Positions 1 to 5,865 of a stretch of 7,158 nt of DNA are shown piece by piece. Below the pieces are notes generated by a model. It saw nothing but the letters and a program-made list of their open reading frames with translations. It was not told the DNA's origin and searched no databases. Both the position numbers and the translations under genes were made by a program. The first letter of the stretch is position 1. The number at the start of each line of letters is the position of its first letter. Source of the stretch: Sulfurovum sp. (GTDB taxonomy: Bacteria > Campylobacterota > Campylobacteria > Campylobacterales > Sulfurovaceae); the NCBI GenBank assembly GCA_030634925.1, contig DAOVZV010000049.1:1-7158 (forward strand), given 5' to 3'.

Positions 1-1
1 A

Positions 2-1033
2 TCCATTCTGTTTGGTGGGTCTAGTTATGAGCATGAGATAAGTATAGTCTCTGCTATAACTATGAAAAGTGTACTCAAAAAATCCAATATTACTTATATA
101 TTTGTAAGTTCTGATAGAGAGTTTTATCTCATAGATACACAATATATAAACTCAAAACTATTCTCATCAGGAGAGTACAAGAAGTCCAAGAAACTTACTC
201 TAAAAAGAGGTGGATTTTATATAGATAGTATGTTTGGAAGCAAAAAGATAGAAGCATTCGTAAGCTTAAATCTAATCCATGGAAGAGATGGAGAAGATGG
301 CAAGATGGCATCAATAATGGAGTTTTATAATATTCCTTTTATCTCTCCACGAATGGAAGCATCAGCACTATCTTACAATAAATTATATACCAAATTCCTA
401 GCAGATAGCCTAGGAGTCAAGAGCGTAGAGTATGAGTATCTCTCACACACAGACGAGAGAAGCATATCAATACCATATCCAGTTATCATCAAGCCAGTAA
501 GATTAGGAAGTAGTATAGGTGTAAGTATCGTCAAAGATGAGAGCCAATTAGACTATGCCCTAGATGTGGCATTTGAATTTGACAATGATATAATAGTAGA
601 ACCATTTATAGATGGTGTCAAAGAGTACAATCAAGCAGGAGCGTACAGTGATAGATGGGAACTATCTATCATAGAAGAGCCTCAAAAAGAGGAGTTTTTG
701 GATTTTGAGAAGAAGTATATGGACTTCTCACGAGACTCACAAGTACAATCTGCTGATATATCAGATGATTTGAGTATCCAAATAGCAGATACATTCAAAA
801 AGATTTACTCTTCACTATTTGCAGGAAGTATCATCAGATGTGACTTCTTTGTAGTAGATGGCGAGGTACTACTAAACGAAATCAATCCAATCCCAGGGTC
901 TATGGCAAACTATCTATTTGAAGATTTTGAAGCGATGTTAGAGAGATTAGCATCAAATCTACCCAAAGAGTCACCTATACTAATAGACTACCAATACATA
1001 CACTCAATACAGAGTGCAAAGGGCAAAGCTTAG
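2..1033 (+). CDS. ddl: D-alanine--D-alanine ligase (Ddl), 5'-truncated by the window edge
   Basis: This cytoplasmic ATP-grasp enzyme joins two D-alanines, using ATP, for peptidoglycan precursors. The frame is open from base 2, and the first codons read SILFGGSSYEHEISIVSAIT, the classic Ddl N-terminus with the GGxSxEHEIS substrate-binding motif. The ATG at 62 is therefore an internal Met, and only about three to five codons lie outside the window. Numbering from that Met, I see HGRDGEDG (73-80), the ATP-grasp lysine and serine loop IIKPVRLGSSIGV (142-154), and the Mg-binding set D261, E273 and N275 in RCDFF and NEINPIPGS. The 343 visible residues match the usual length. The stop overlaps the convergent Rpn gene by 4 bp, with no terminator hairpin between them. 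The upstream promoter is not visible. Family assignment is secure. Confidence 0.96.
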   Translation, partial: SILFGGSSYEHEISIVSAITMKSVLKKSNITYIFVSSDREFYLIDTQYINSKLFSSGEYKKSKKLTLKRGGFYIDSMFGSKKIEAFVSLNLIHGRDGEDGKMASIMEFYNIPFISPRMEASALSYNKLYTKFLADSLGVKSVEYEYLSHTDERSISIPYPVIIKPVRLGSSIGVSIVKDESQLDYALDVAFEFDNDIIVEPFIDGVKEYNQAGAYSDRWELSIIEEPQKEEFLDFEKKYMDFSRDSQVQSADISDDLSIQIADTFKKIYSSLFAGSIIRCDFFVVDGEVLLNEINPIPGSMANYLFEDFEAMLERLASNLPKESPILIDYQYIHSIQSAKGKA

Positions 1034-1983
1034 GCTTTTTCTGTATCTCTTATCTCCTCTATAGTAAGTCCTGTAGAGAGTATAATAGTCTCCAAGTCAA
1101 TACTTTGAGAAAGAAGTTTTTTGGCTATTTCAATCTGCTTCTCTTTAGCTCCTTTTTCTATACCTTGTTCAATTCCTTGTTCCAATCCTCTCTCGATACC
1201 TCTCTCAATACCTTGTTCTAGTCCCATCTCCATGCCCATTTGCATACCTACTGCTTCTGCCTCTTCTTTGGCATAATCCATTACGGCTTTATAGTCTAGC
1301 TTTCTTTTGAGGTCTTGTTGATAGCTCCATTTTGCATCTTTGTCTAGTGCTAAAAATTCTGCTACTTTGAAGGCATCTATCAAGACTTTATCTTCTTGGA
1401 GTTTTTGAGGTATCTCTATGGTATCTGATAGATTATTGAGATAATATAGCCAATACTCCAGATGGTTTGAGAGGTCTTTTTCTCTCTTTTTGAACTTAGG
1501 CATTTCGAGATAATAGTAGGTGAGTTTATCATAAAATAGTTCATTGGTATTAGTATTGATAAGTTGTACTTTGCTTAGATAATCCTCTTTGTCGTCCATC
1601 ACAAAGTCCAAAATACCTACAAAAAAGACCTTCCTAAGCTCATAATCCCAATCGCCTCTGTGGGCTTGTTCTTGGATAGGAAAGCTAGTATAATACAAGG
1701 CTCTATCTTTGAAGTATTTTTGTTTACTTCGTTGTAATTCTACTATGAAATTGTTGTTTTTCTCATCAGTACAAAAGACATCAAAAATAGCTCGTCTATC
1801 TACAATATTTAGACCCAGTTTTTCTAAGTTTCTATACTCTATATCTATAATTTTATCATCAATATCTAGCAAATCATTCAAGAAACTAATAAGCAGATGC
1901 TTATGCTCTTTTTTACCAAAGATATGTTTGAACCCAAAGTCTGTAAAGGGGTCTATATATTTATCATGAATAGTCATACACAT
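1030..1983 (-). CDS. Rpn-family recombination-promoting nuclease / putative transposase (PD-(D/E)XK), candidate toxin with intragenic antitoxin
   Basis: The gene encodes about 317 aa. The N-terminus (DKYIDPFTDFGFKHIFG) is typical of Rpn/PDDEXK_2 proteins. The nuclease core shows RRAIFDVF with D68, then FIVELQ with E82 and Q84, the D...ExQ form of the PD-(D/E)XK active site. Residues 247-278 are eight tandem tetrads (MQMG, MEMG, LEQG, IERG, IERG, LEQG, IEQG, IEKG), followed by a helical tail that ends in EEIRDTEKA. Rpn proteins were named for RecA-independent recombination in E. coli and were later reported as anti-phage toxins held back by a separately translated C-terminal fragment. That role here is inference. 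Start choice: AAGGA sits 5 nt before the ATG at 1983, whereas the ATG at 1989 overlaps the AAGGA and has no spacer. The 1989 start would add two residues. No insertion-sequence ends or target duplications are visible, so it looks like a stand-alone gene. It overlaps ddl tail to tail. Confidence 0.9.
   Translation of the reverse strand: MCMTIHDKYIDPFTDFGFKHIFGKKEHKHLLISFLNDLLDIDDKIIDIEYRNLEKLGLNIVDRRAIFDVFCTDEKNNNFIVELQRSKQKYFKDRALYYTSFPIQEQAHRGDWDYELRKVFFVGILDFVMDDKEDYLSKVQLINTNTNELFYDKLTYYYLEMPKFKKREKDLSNHLEYWLYYLNNLSDTIEIPQKLQEDKVLIDAFKVAEFLALDKDAKWSYQQDLKRKLDYKAVMDYAKEEAEAVGMQMGMEMGLEQGIERGIERGLEQGIEQGIEKGAKEKQIEIAKKLLSQSIDLETIILSTGLTIEEIRDTEKA
1150..1245 (-). repeat. Eight tandem 12-bp units encoding four-residue (x-E-x-G) repeats in the Rpn C-terminal region
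   Basis: Reading the minus strand from 1245 down to 1150 gives eight in-frame tetrads with glycine at every fourth position and mostly glutamate at the second. The DNA units are degenerate 12-mers such as GAACAAGGTATT and GAGAGAGGTATC, so slippage or recombination would add or remove whole tetrads without a frameshift. The reported structure of E. coli RpnA's short C-terminal form places such repeats in a dimerisation helix whose repeat number varies between strains. I infer the same role here. Confidence 0.9.
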
Positions 1984-1988
1984 TGTCA

Positions 1989-1993
1989 TCCTT
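1989..1993 (-). promoter_or_regulatory. Ribosome binding site that decides the Rpn start
   Basis: The minus strand reads AAAAAGGATGACAATG. AAGGA lies 5 nt before the ATG at 1983 but runs into the ATG at 1989. The downstream ATG is therefore the better start. Confidence 0.6.
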
Positions 1994-2001
1994 TTTGATT
2001 G

Positions 2002-2010
2002 ATTATATCA
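2002..2010 (-). promoter_or_regulatory. Extended -10 promoter element for the Rpn gene
   Basis: The minus strand reads TGATATAAT, a perfect extended -10 (TGnTATAAT). Transcription would start near 1995, leaving a leader of only about 12 nt before the ATG at 1983, just enough to hold the AAGGA site. A TTGACA lies upstream (2021-2026), but the 13-nt spacer is too short for a standard -35. Confidence 0.6.
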
Positions 2011-2122
2011 TATTAGTTATTGTCAAGGACAGAATAGAACGAGAAATATATAAACCTATCCAATAAAAGAGTAAAATACTCCTAATTACATATAATATAT
2101 TTAGCACCATAACTGAAACAAA

Positions 2123-2137
2123 TTAACCATTTTTAAC
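2123..2137. repeat. Direct repeat TTAAC, 10 bp period, upstream of the cco promoter
   Basis: TTAAC occurs at 2123-2127 and again at 2133-2137, one helical turn apart and about 35-50 bp upstream of the -10 box at 2173. It could be a regulator-binding pair, or part of the phased A/T tracts that replace the -35 in epsilon promoters. The sequence does not decide between them. Confidence 0.3.
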
Positions 2138-2149
2138 TCAAATGAAAAG

Positions 2150-2167
2150 CTTAAATCATTTTTTAAG
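2150..2167. promoter_or_regulatory. Inverted repeat CTTAAA-6-TTTAAG abutting the cco promoter
   Basis: The arms are CTTAAA (2150-2155) and TTTAAG (2162-2167) with a 6-nt spacer, ending 2 bp before the extended -10. A protein bound here would overlap the -35 region. It includes a T-tract (2159-2164) that may simply be the phased T-tract of an epsilon sigma-70 promoter. Confidence 0.35.
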
Positions 2168-2169
2168 TC

Positions 2170-2178
2170 TGCTATAAT
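2170..2178 (+). promoter_or_regulatory. Extended -10 promoter element for the ccoNOQP operon
   Basis: TGCTATAAT is a perfect TGnTATAAT. T-tracts lie upstream (2159-2164, 2130-2134) with no recognisable -35, as in sigma-70 promoters of Campylobacter and Helicobacter. The predicted start near 2185 gives a leader of about 63 nt. A second bare TATAAT at 2189-2194 could provide an alternative start near 2201. No other promoter-like sequence is evident before 7091, so the genes from 2248 to 7030 are probably one transcript. Confidence 0.65.
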
Positions 2179-2194
2179 TAAATACGAATATAAT

Positions 2195-2206
2195 CATTCT
2201 TGAATG
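2195..2206. promoter_or_regulatory. Short dyad CATTC-tt-GAATG at the predicted cco transcription start
   Basis: CATTC (2195-2199) and GAATG (2202-2206) form a perfect dyad with a 2-bp centre just downstream of the second TATAAT. Its position suits a repressor operator, but I recognise no regulator's consensus and five-base arms arise easily by chance. Confidence 0.25.
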
Positions 2207-2247
2207 TTGTAATTTTTATGACATAGATTTTATACAAGGGGGTATGC

Positions 2248-3714
2248 ATGCAATCAAACGCAGCATTAGAATACGATTATTCTATAGCAAAACTGTTCAC
2301 ATATACAACAATTTTGTTTGGATTTTTAGGTATGCTAGTCGGTACACTTATCGCCGCACAAATGGCATTTCCTGAATTAAATTATCTCATCGGTGAGTAT
2401 GGAACTTTTTCTAGACTTAGACCAATACATACAAATACAGTAGTATTTGGATTTACAGTAAGTGGTATTTTTGCTACTTGGTATTATGTGGGACAGAGAG
2501 TACTAAAAGTCTCTATGGCAGAATCAAAGTTTTTGATGGCTATAGGTAAGATACACTTTTGGTTATATTTCGTAGGTGCATTAGTAGCTACAGTATCTCT
2601 ATTATTGGGATATTCTCAATCTCATGAGTATGCTCAATATGAGTGGCCTATTGATATTGTTATCGTTCTTATCTGGATACTATGGGGTATCTCGATTTTC
2701 GGTATAGTAGGAATTAGAAGAGAGAAATCTCTATATATATCTCTTTGGTATTATATAGCATGTTTCCTCGGTGTTTCTATGTTGTATCTATTCAATAATA
2801 TATCAGTTCCTACATATTTCTTGACAGATGGACTAGGTAGTGTTATGCACTCTGTATCTATGTATTCTGGTACAAATGATGCACTAGTACAGTGGTGGTA
2901 TGGACATAATGCTGTTGCATTTGGTTTTACTGTGCCTATCGTTGCTATGATTTATTATTTCCTTCCAAAAGAGTCAGGACAAGCTATATATTCATATAAG
3001 TTGTCACTATTATCTTTTTGGGGTTTGATGTTTGTATATCTTTGGGCTGGTTCTCACCATCTATTATGGTCAACTGTTCCTGATTGGATGCAAACTATGG
3101 GTTCTGCTTTCTCTATTGTTCTTATTTTACCATCATGGGGTAGTGCTATCAATATGCTACTTACAATGAAAGGTGAGTGGAATCAATTGACAGAAAATCC
3201 ACTAATCAAATTTATGGTACTAGCTTCAACATTCTATATGTTATCTACTCTTGAAGGACCTATTCAGGCTATCAAGTCAGTAAATGCTATTGCTCACTTT
3301 ACAGATTGGATTCCAGGTCATGTTCACGATGGTGTACTCGGATGGGTTGTATTTATGATTATGTCTGCACTATTCCATATGGTTCCTAGAATGTTTAAAA
3401 GAGAAATATACTCTAAGAAACTTATCGAAGTTCAATTTTGGATTCAGACTGTAGCAGTTGTTCTTTACTTTACTTCTATGTGGATTGCAGGTATCACACA
3501 AGGTATGATGTGGAGAGCTGTTGATGAATATGGTAACTTAATGTATAGCTTTATTGATACAGTTACAGTACTTCATCCTTACTATGCGATTAGAGCACTC
3601 TCTGGGGTATTATACCTTACAGGTTTCTTGATATTCGCTTACAATATGTATAAATCGATGACTTCTTCTAAGCAACTTACAGAAGAGCCTCAATTTAAAA
3701 CACCTATGGCATAA
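2248..3714 (+). CDS. ccoN: cbb3-type cytochrome c oxidase catalytic subunit I (CcoN)
   Basis: This is the oxygen-reducing and proton-pumping subunit in the inner membrane, 488 aa with about twelve hydrophobic helices. All expected ligands are visible: H61 and H360 for low-spin heme b, H358 for heme b3, and H220, H270 and H271 for CuB. Y264 sits where the His-Tyr cross-link of the cbb3 family is expected (MFVYLWAGSHH). E336 in STLEGP matches the conserved active-site glutamate. The heme-ligand loop reads HFTDWIPGHVHDGVLGW. The start has a strong AAGGGGG site (2236-2242) with 5 nt spacing; an ATG at 2244 is out of frame. It is the first gene of the operon, and the ccoO ribosome site begins within its stop codon. 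It looks intact. Confidence 0.98.
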   Translation: MQSNAALEYDYSIAKLFTYTTILFGFLGMLVGTLIAAQMAFPELNYLIGEYGTFSRLRPIHTNTVVFGFTVSGIFATWYYVGQRVLKVSMAESKFLMAIGKIHFWLYFVGALVATVSLLLGYSQSHEYAQYEWPIDIVIVLIWILWGISIFGIVGIRREKSLYISLWYYIACFLGVSMLYLFNNISVPTYFLTDGLGSVMHSVSMYSGTNDALVQWWYGHNAVAFGFTVPIVAMIYYFLPKESGQAIYSYKLSLLSFWGLMFVYLWAGSHHLLWSTVPDWMQTMGSAFSIVLILPSWGSAINMLLTMKGEWNQLTENPLIKFMVLASTFYMLSTLEGPIQAIKSVNAIAHFTDWIPGHVHDGVLGWVVFMIMSALFHMVPRMFKREIYSKKLIEVQFWIQTVAVVLYFTSMWIAGITQGMMWRAVDEYGNLMYSFIDTVTVLHPYYAIRALSGVLYLTGFLIFAYNMYKSMTSSKQLTEEPQFKTPMA

Positions 3715-3727
3715 GGAGGTAGTTGTT

Positions 3728-4393
3728 ATGTTTCATTGGTTAGAAAAAAACCCGTTCTTTTTCTCTGTAGCTGTTTTTGTTGTTATATCATTCGCTGGTT
3801 TGATAGAGATTGTTCCAAACTTTGCAGAAGCTTCAAGACCACTAGTTGGTATGAAGCCTCGTACAGTTCTTCAATTAGCAGGTAAAAATGTGTATGTAAA
3901 AGACAATTGTATGTCTTGTCACTCACAGTTAATCCGTCCATTCAAATCAGAGACTGACCGTTATGGTGATTACTCTTTGTCTGGAGAATATGCTTATGAT
4001 AGACCGTTCCTTTGGGGTTCTAAAAGAACTGGTCCAGACTTGCATCGTATAGGAAACTATAGAACTACTGATTGGCATGAAAACCATATGTTTAATCCAT
4101 CAGAAATTGTTCCTGGTTCAATTATGCCAGCATATAAGCACCAGTTTACAAACTTAGCTGATATAGAAACTGCCTATGCAGAAGCTGTTACAGTTAAAAA
4201 TGTATTTAACACACCTTATGCTGATGATTTGATTGGTACAAGAGCTGGTTGGGATGCATATAAGCCAAAAGTATTAGCAGAAGCAAAAGCTATTGCTGAC
4301 AATATGAAAAACAAAGATGTAAAAGATGCTGTTGCAAATGGTGAAGTACCTGAAATTGTAGCAATAATCGCATATCTTAATAGTTTGAAATAA
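3728..4393 (+). CDS. ccoO: cbb3-type cytochrome c oxidase monoheme subunit II (CcoO)
   Basis: This is a membrane-anchored c-type cytochrome that relays electrons from CcoP to CcoN. It has 221 aa with an N-terminal anchor helix (about 10-30) and the heme c site CMSCH at 61-65, followed by the family signature SQLIRPFKSETDRYG. GPDLHRIG (102-109) and M133 in GSIMPAY, the probable axial methionine, complete the cytochrome fold on the periplasmic side. A strong AAGGAGG at 3713-3719 lies 8 nt before the ATG and overlaps the ccoN stop, so the two genes are probably translated in step. Length and motifs are normal for the family. Confidence 0.97.
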   Translation: MFHWLEKNPFFFSVAVFVVISFAGLIEIVPNFAEASRPLVGMKPRTVLQLAGKNVYVKDNCMSCHSQLIRPFKSETDRYGDYSLSGEYAYDRPFLWGSKRTGPDLHRIGNYRTTDWHENHMFNPSEIVPGSIMPAYKHQFTNLADIETAYAEAVTVKNVFNTPYADDLIGTRAGWDAYKPKVLAEAKAIADNMKNKDVKDAVANGEVPEIVAIIAYLNSLK

Positions 4394-4403
4394 GTGATAT
4401 AAA

Positions 4404-4604
4404 ATGGATATTAGAGAACTACAAGGTTATGCCTCTTTCTTTATGACCATTTTTTTGGTAATAATGTTGTATGGATATATCATATATTTATACAGAAGTG
4501 AAAAAAGAGGTGATAGGGATTATGAAAAATATGGGAATATCGCACTTGATGACGAAGTCACAAGTACTCCTGTAGAAGATAAACCTGCATCACAAAGAGA
4601 ATAA
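4404..4604 (+). CDS. ccoQ: cbb3-type oxidase subunit IV (CcoQ/FixQ)
   Basis: This is a 66-aa protein with one membrane helix (about 10-30) and a charged cytoplasmic tail. The tail sequence YRSEKRGDRDYEKYGNIALD is typical of CcoQ, which stabilises the oxidase core, especially under oxygen exposure. It starts 10 nt after the ccoO stop. The ribosome site is poor (only AAGTGA upstream), unlike the strong sites of ccoN, ccoO and ccoP, so it may depend on ribosomes arriving from ccoO. Its position between ccoO and ccoP is the standard one. Confidence 0.93.
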   Translation: MDIRELQGYASFFMTIFLVIMLYGYIIYLYRSEKRGDRDYEKYGNIALDDEVTSTPVEDKPASQRE

Positions 4605-4620
4605 TTAAGGAGGAGAATAA

Positions 4621-5511
4621 ATGAATGGATTAATGATAAAAGCATTGGTATTTTCAGCTATATTAATGATAGCTACTATATATGTTGTAATGAGTCTTGA
4701 TATAGATATCTTCGCTGATTCAATTAACGCTTTGACTATGGGTGGAGCTATAGCTATTGCTGTATTAACATCAGCAATATCTATGAAGTATGTTAATCAG
4801 ATGAAGACAGACACTGCTAGTGGTGAATTAGCAGATGAGAACTGGGATGGTATTGGTGAGTATAAAAACGAACTACCTTCTGGTTGGGCTTATAGCTTTC
4901 TAGGAACTTTCATTTGGGCTATGTGGTATGGATTTTTTGGTTACCCAGTTAATGCATACAGTCAAATTGGTGAGTACAATGAAGAAGTATTAGCATATAA
5001 CGAAAAGTTTGAAACTGTTCACAAAGATGCAGATGAAGCTACTCTCAAAGAGATGGGTGAATCTATCTTCTTGGTGCAGTGTTCACAGTGTCATGGTGTT
5101 ACAGGTGATGGACTATCTGGAAGAGCTCAAGACTTTACAGCTAGAATGACAAAAGAGCAAGTTCTATATACTATAGAGCATGGTGCAAATGAATTAAGCT
5201 ACCCAATGGGTTCTATGCCTCCAATGATGGCTAGTGGTAAAGATGCTGAAGAGATTGCTATCTATGTTGCTGGTGGTATGAAAGGTGAACAACCTGCTTC
5301 TTTTGCAGTATGTGCATCATGTCATGGAGCAGATGGAAAAGGTAGTGCTGGAATGTCTCCTGATATTGTATCTTATGATGGAACATTGATGAAACATGCA
5401 TTAGGACACAGGAGAAAAGGTAGGATTTGTAAGATGCCATCATTCAAGACACTTATTACTCCTGTACAAGAAAAAGCCTTGACTGTATATATTCAGTCAT
5501 TGGCAAACTAA
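4621..5511 (+). CDS. ccoP: cbb3-type cytochrome c oxidase diheme subunit III (CcoP)
   Basis: This is the electron-entry subunit, 296 aa, with two c-type heme domains in the periplasm. The N-terminus has two hydrophobic helices (about 5-25 and 37-57). The FixP_N segment follows (NWDGIGEYKNELPSGW, about 74-89) with a third helix (about 90-108). Heme sites are CSQCH (154-158) and CASCH (231-235). Probable axial methionines lie in YPMGSMPPMM (one of M196, M199, M202 or M203) and at M272 in CKMPSF. An unpaired C270 sits two residues before that methionine, in a basic stretch (HRRKGRICKMP). AAGGAGGA (4607-4614) lies 6 nt before the ATG. The C-terminus (PVQEKALTVYIQSLAN) is complete. Function is certain; the cysteine's role is unknown. 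Confidence 0.97.
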   Translation: MNGLMIKALVFSAILMIATIYVVMSLDIDIFADSINALTMGGAIAIAVLTSAISMKYVNQMKTDTASGELADENWDGIGEYKNELPSGWAYSFLGTFIWAMWYGFFGYPVNAYSQIGEYNEEVLAYNEKFETVHKDADEATLKEMGESIFLVQCSQCHGVTGDGLSGRAQDFTARMTKEQVLYTIEHGANELSYPMGSMPPMMASGKDAEEIAIYVAGGMKGEQPASFAVCASCHGADGKGSAGMSPDIVSYDGTLMKHALGHRRKGRICKMPSFKTLITPVQEKALTVYIQSLAN

Positions 5512-5521
5512 GGAGTTTGAT

Positions 5522-5758
5522 ATGACAGAAAATACAAATAGAAATGTATTTGGTCTTAATGGTCTAGGAGGGATGGCTATCGCAGTCGTTCTTCTACTTT
5601 CAATTCTTGCATTTTTGACAACTAAAGCTATTAGTACGGCAAGTGCATCAGCTACCAATCCTTATGACCCATCAGTCATTAGAGATATAAATAATCTCAA
5701 AAAGAACTCTGTTGGAAACAAAGAGTTTGCATTTGTAGATGCAAAACCAAAGGATTAG
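5522..5758 (+). CDS. DUF4006 family single-helix membrane protein
   Basis: A 78-aa protein with a short polar N-terminus (TENTNRNVFGLNGLGG), one membrane helix (about 16-37) and a polar C-terminal tail of about 40 residues containing NPYDPSVIRDINNLKK. It resembles DUF4006, a small family of Campylobacterota that I recall lying directly behind ccoP. No biochemical function is established to my knowledge. TAAGGAG overlaps the ccoP stop and lies 6 nt before the ATG, so expression with the oxidase is very likely. An accessory or assembly role for the cbb3 oxidase is inferred from this context only. It has no heme or metal-binding motif (no cysteine, no histidine). Confidence 0.85.
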   Translation: MTENTNRNVFGLNGLGGMAIAVVLLLSILAFLTTKAISTASASATNPYDPSVIRDINNLKKNSVGNKEFAFVDAKPKD

Positions 5759-5760
5759 TA

Positions 5761-5862
5761 ATGATTAAATATATGGACAAAGTATTAGGTATAGCATTAT
5801 TATTGTCTGCAGTAGCAGCAGTAGCATGGGCTGTTAGTGGCAAACTATTATATGTTGGCTAA
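5761..5862 (+). CDS. 33-aa single-helix membrane microprotein in the cco operon
   Basis: A small open frame encodes MIKYMDKVLG, a hydrophobic helix rich in Ala, Leu and Val (about 8-27), and a short end SGKLLYVG. AAAGGA (5749-5754) lies 6 nt before the ATG, inside the end of the DUF4006 gene, and only 2 nt separate the preceding stop from this start. The next gene starts 3 nt after its stop. The good ribosome site, the complete helix with lysines at the N-terminal end and the tight packing all argue for a real gene. It is not CcoS, as it lacks that family's Phe-Asp-Asp tail. Pseudomonas stutzeri cbb3 oxidase contains a comparably small one-helix subunit, CcoM; a similar role here is speculation. 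A start at Met5 (5773) is possible. Confidence 0.75.
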   Translation: MIKYMDKVLGIALLLSAVAAVAWAVSGKLLYVG

Positions 5863-5865
5863 AAT

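Noticed and set aside
1150..1245. CRISPR array
   Set aside because: The 12-bp repeats are contiguous with no spacers and are in-frame coding sequence.
1709..1969. Plus-strand open frame of 86 codons inside the Rpn gene
   Set aside because: It lies antisense within a well-supported nuclease gene, and its translation is a low-complexity mix of Ser, Phe, Ile and Leu with no family resemblance.
1030..1989. Insertion sequence call for the 'putative transposase' family name
   Set aside because: No terminal inverted repeats, target duplications or transposase DDE catalytic set are visible; the Rpn family is now treated as a nuclease family despite the name.
2000..2010. FNR-like palindrome TGAT-3-ATCA
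   Set aside because: Half-sites are 3 bp apart instead of 4 and the outer TT/AA bases are missing; the match is explained by the extended -10 of the Rpn promoter.
2021..2026. TTGACA as a -35 box for the Rpn promoter
   Set aside because: The spacer to TATAAT is 13 nt, well short of about 17, and promoters in this phylum usually lack a -35.
2069..2081. GAGTA-AAA-TACTC hairpin between the divergent genes
   Set aside because: Short arms in AT-rich DNA with no gene end nearby to terminate; it is likely a chance dyad.
2203..2228. Two minimal frames ATG-TTG-TAA and ATG-ACA-TAG in the ccoN leader
   Set aside because: Two-codon frames without ribosome sites arise by chance in AT-rich leaders; there is no attenuation structure around them.
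5258..5443. Minus-strand open frame opposite ccoP
   Set aside because: It is antisense to the second heme domain of CcoP and rich in His, Met and Gln; it is explained as a shadow of the real gene.
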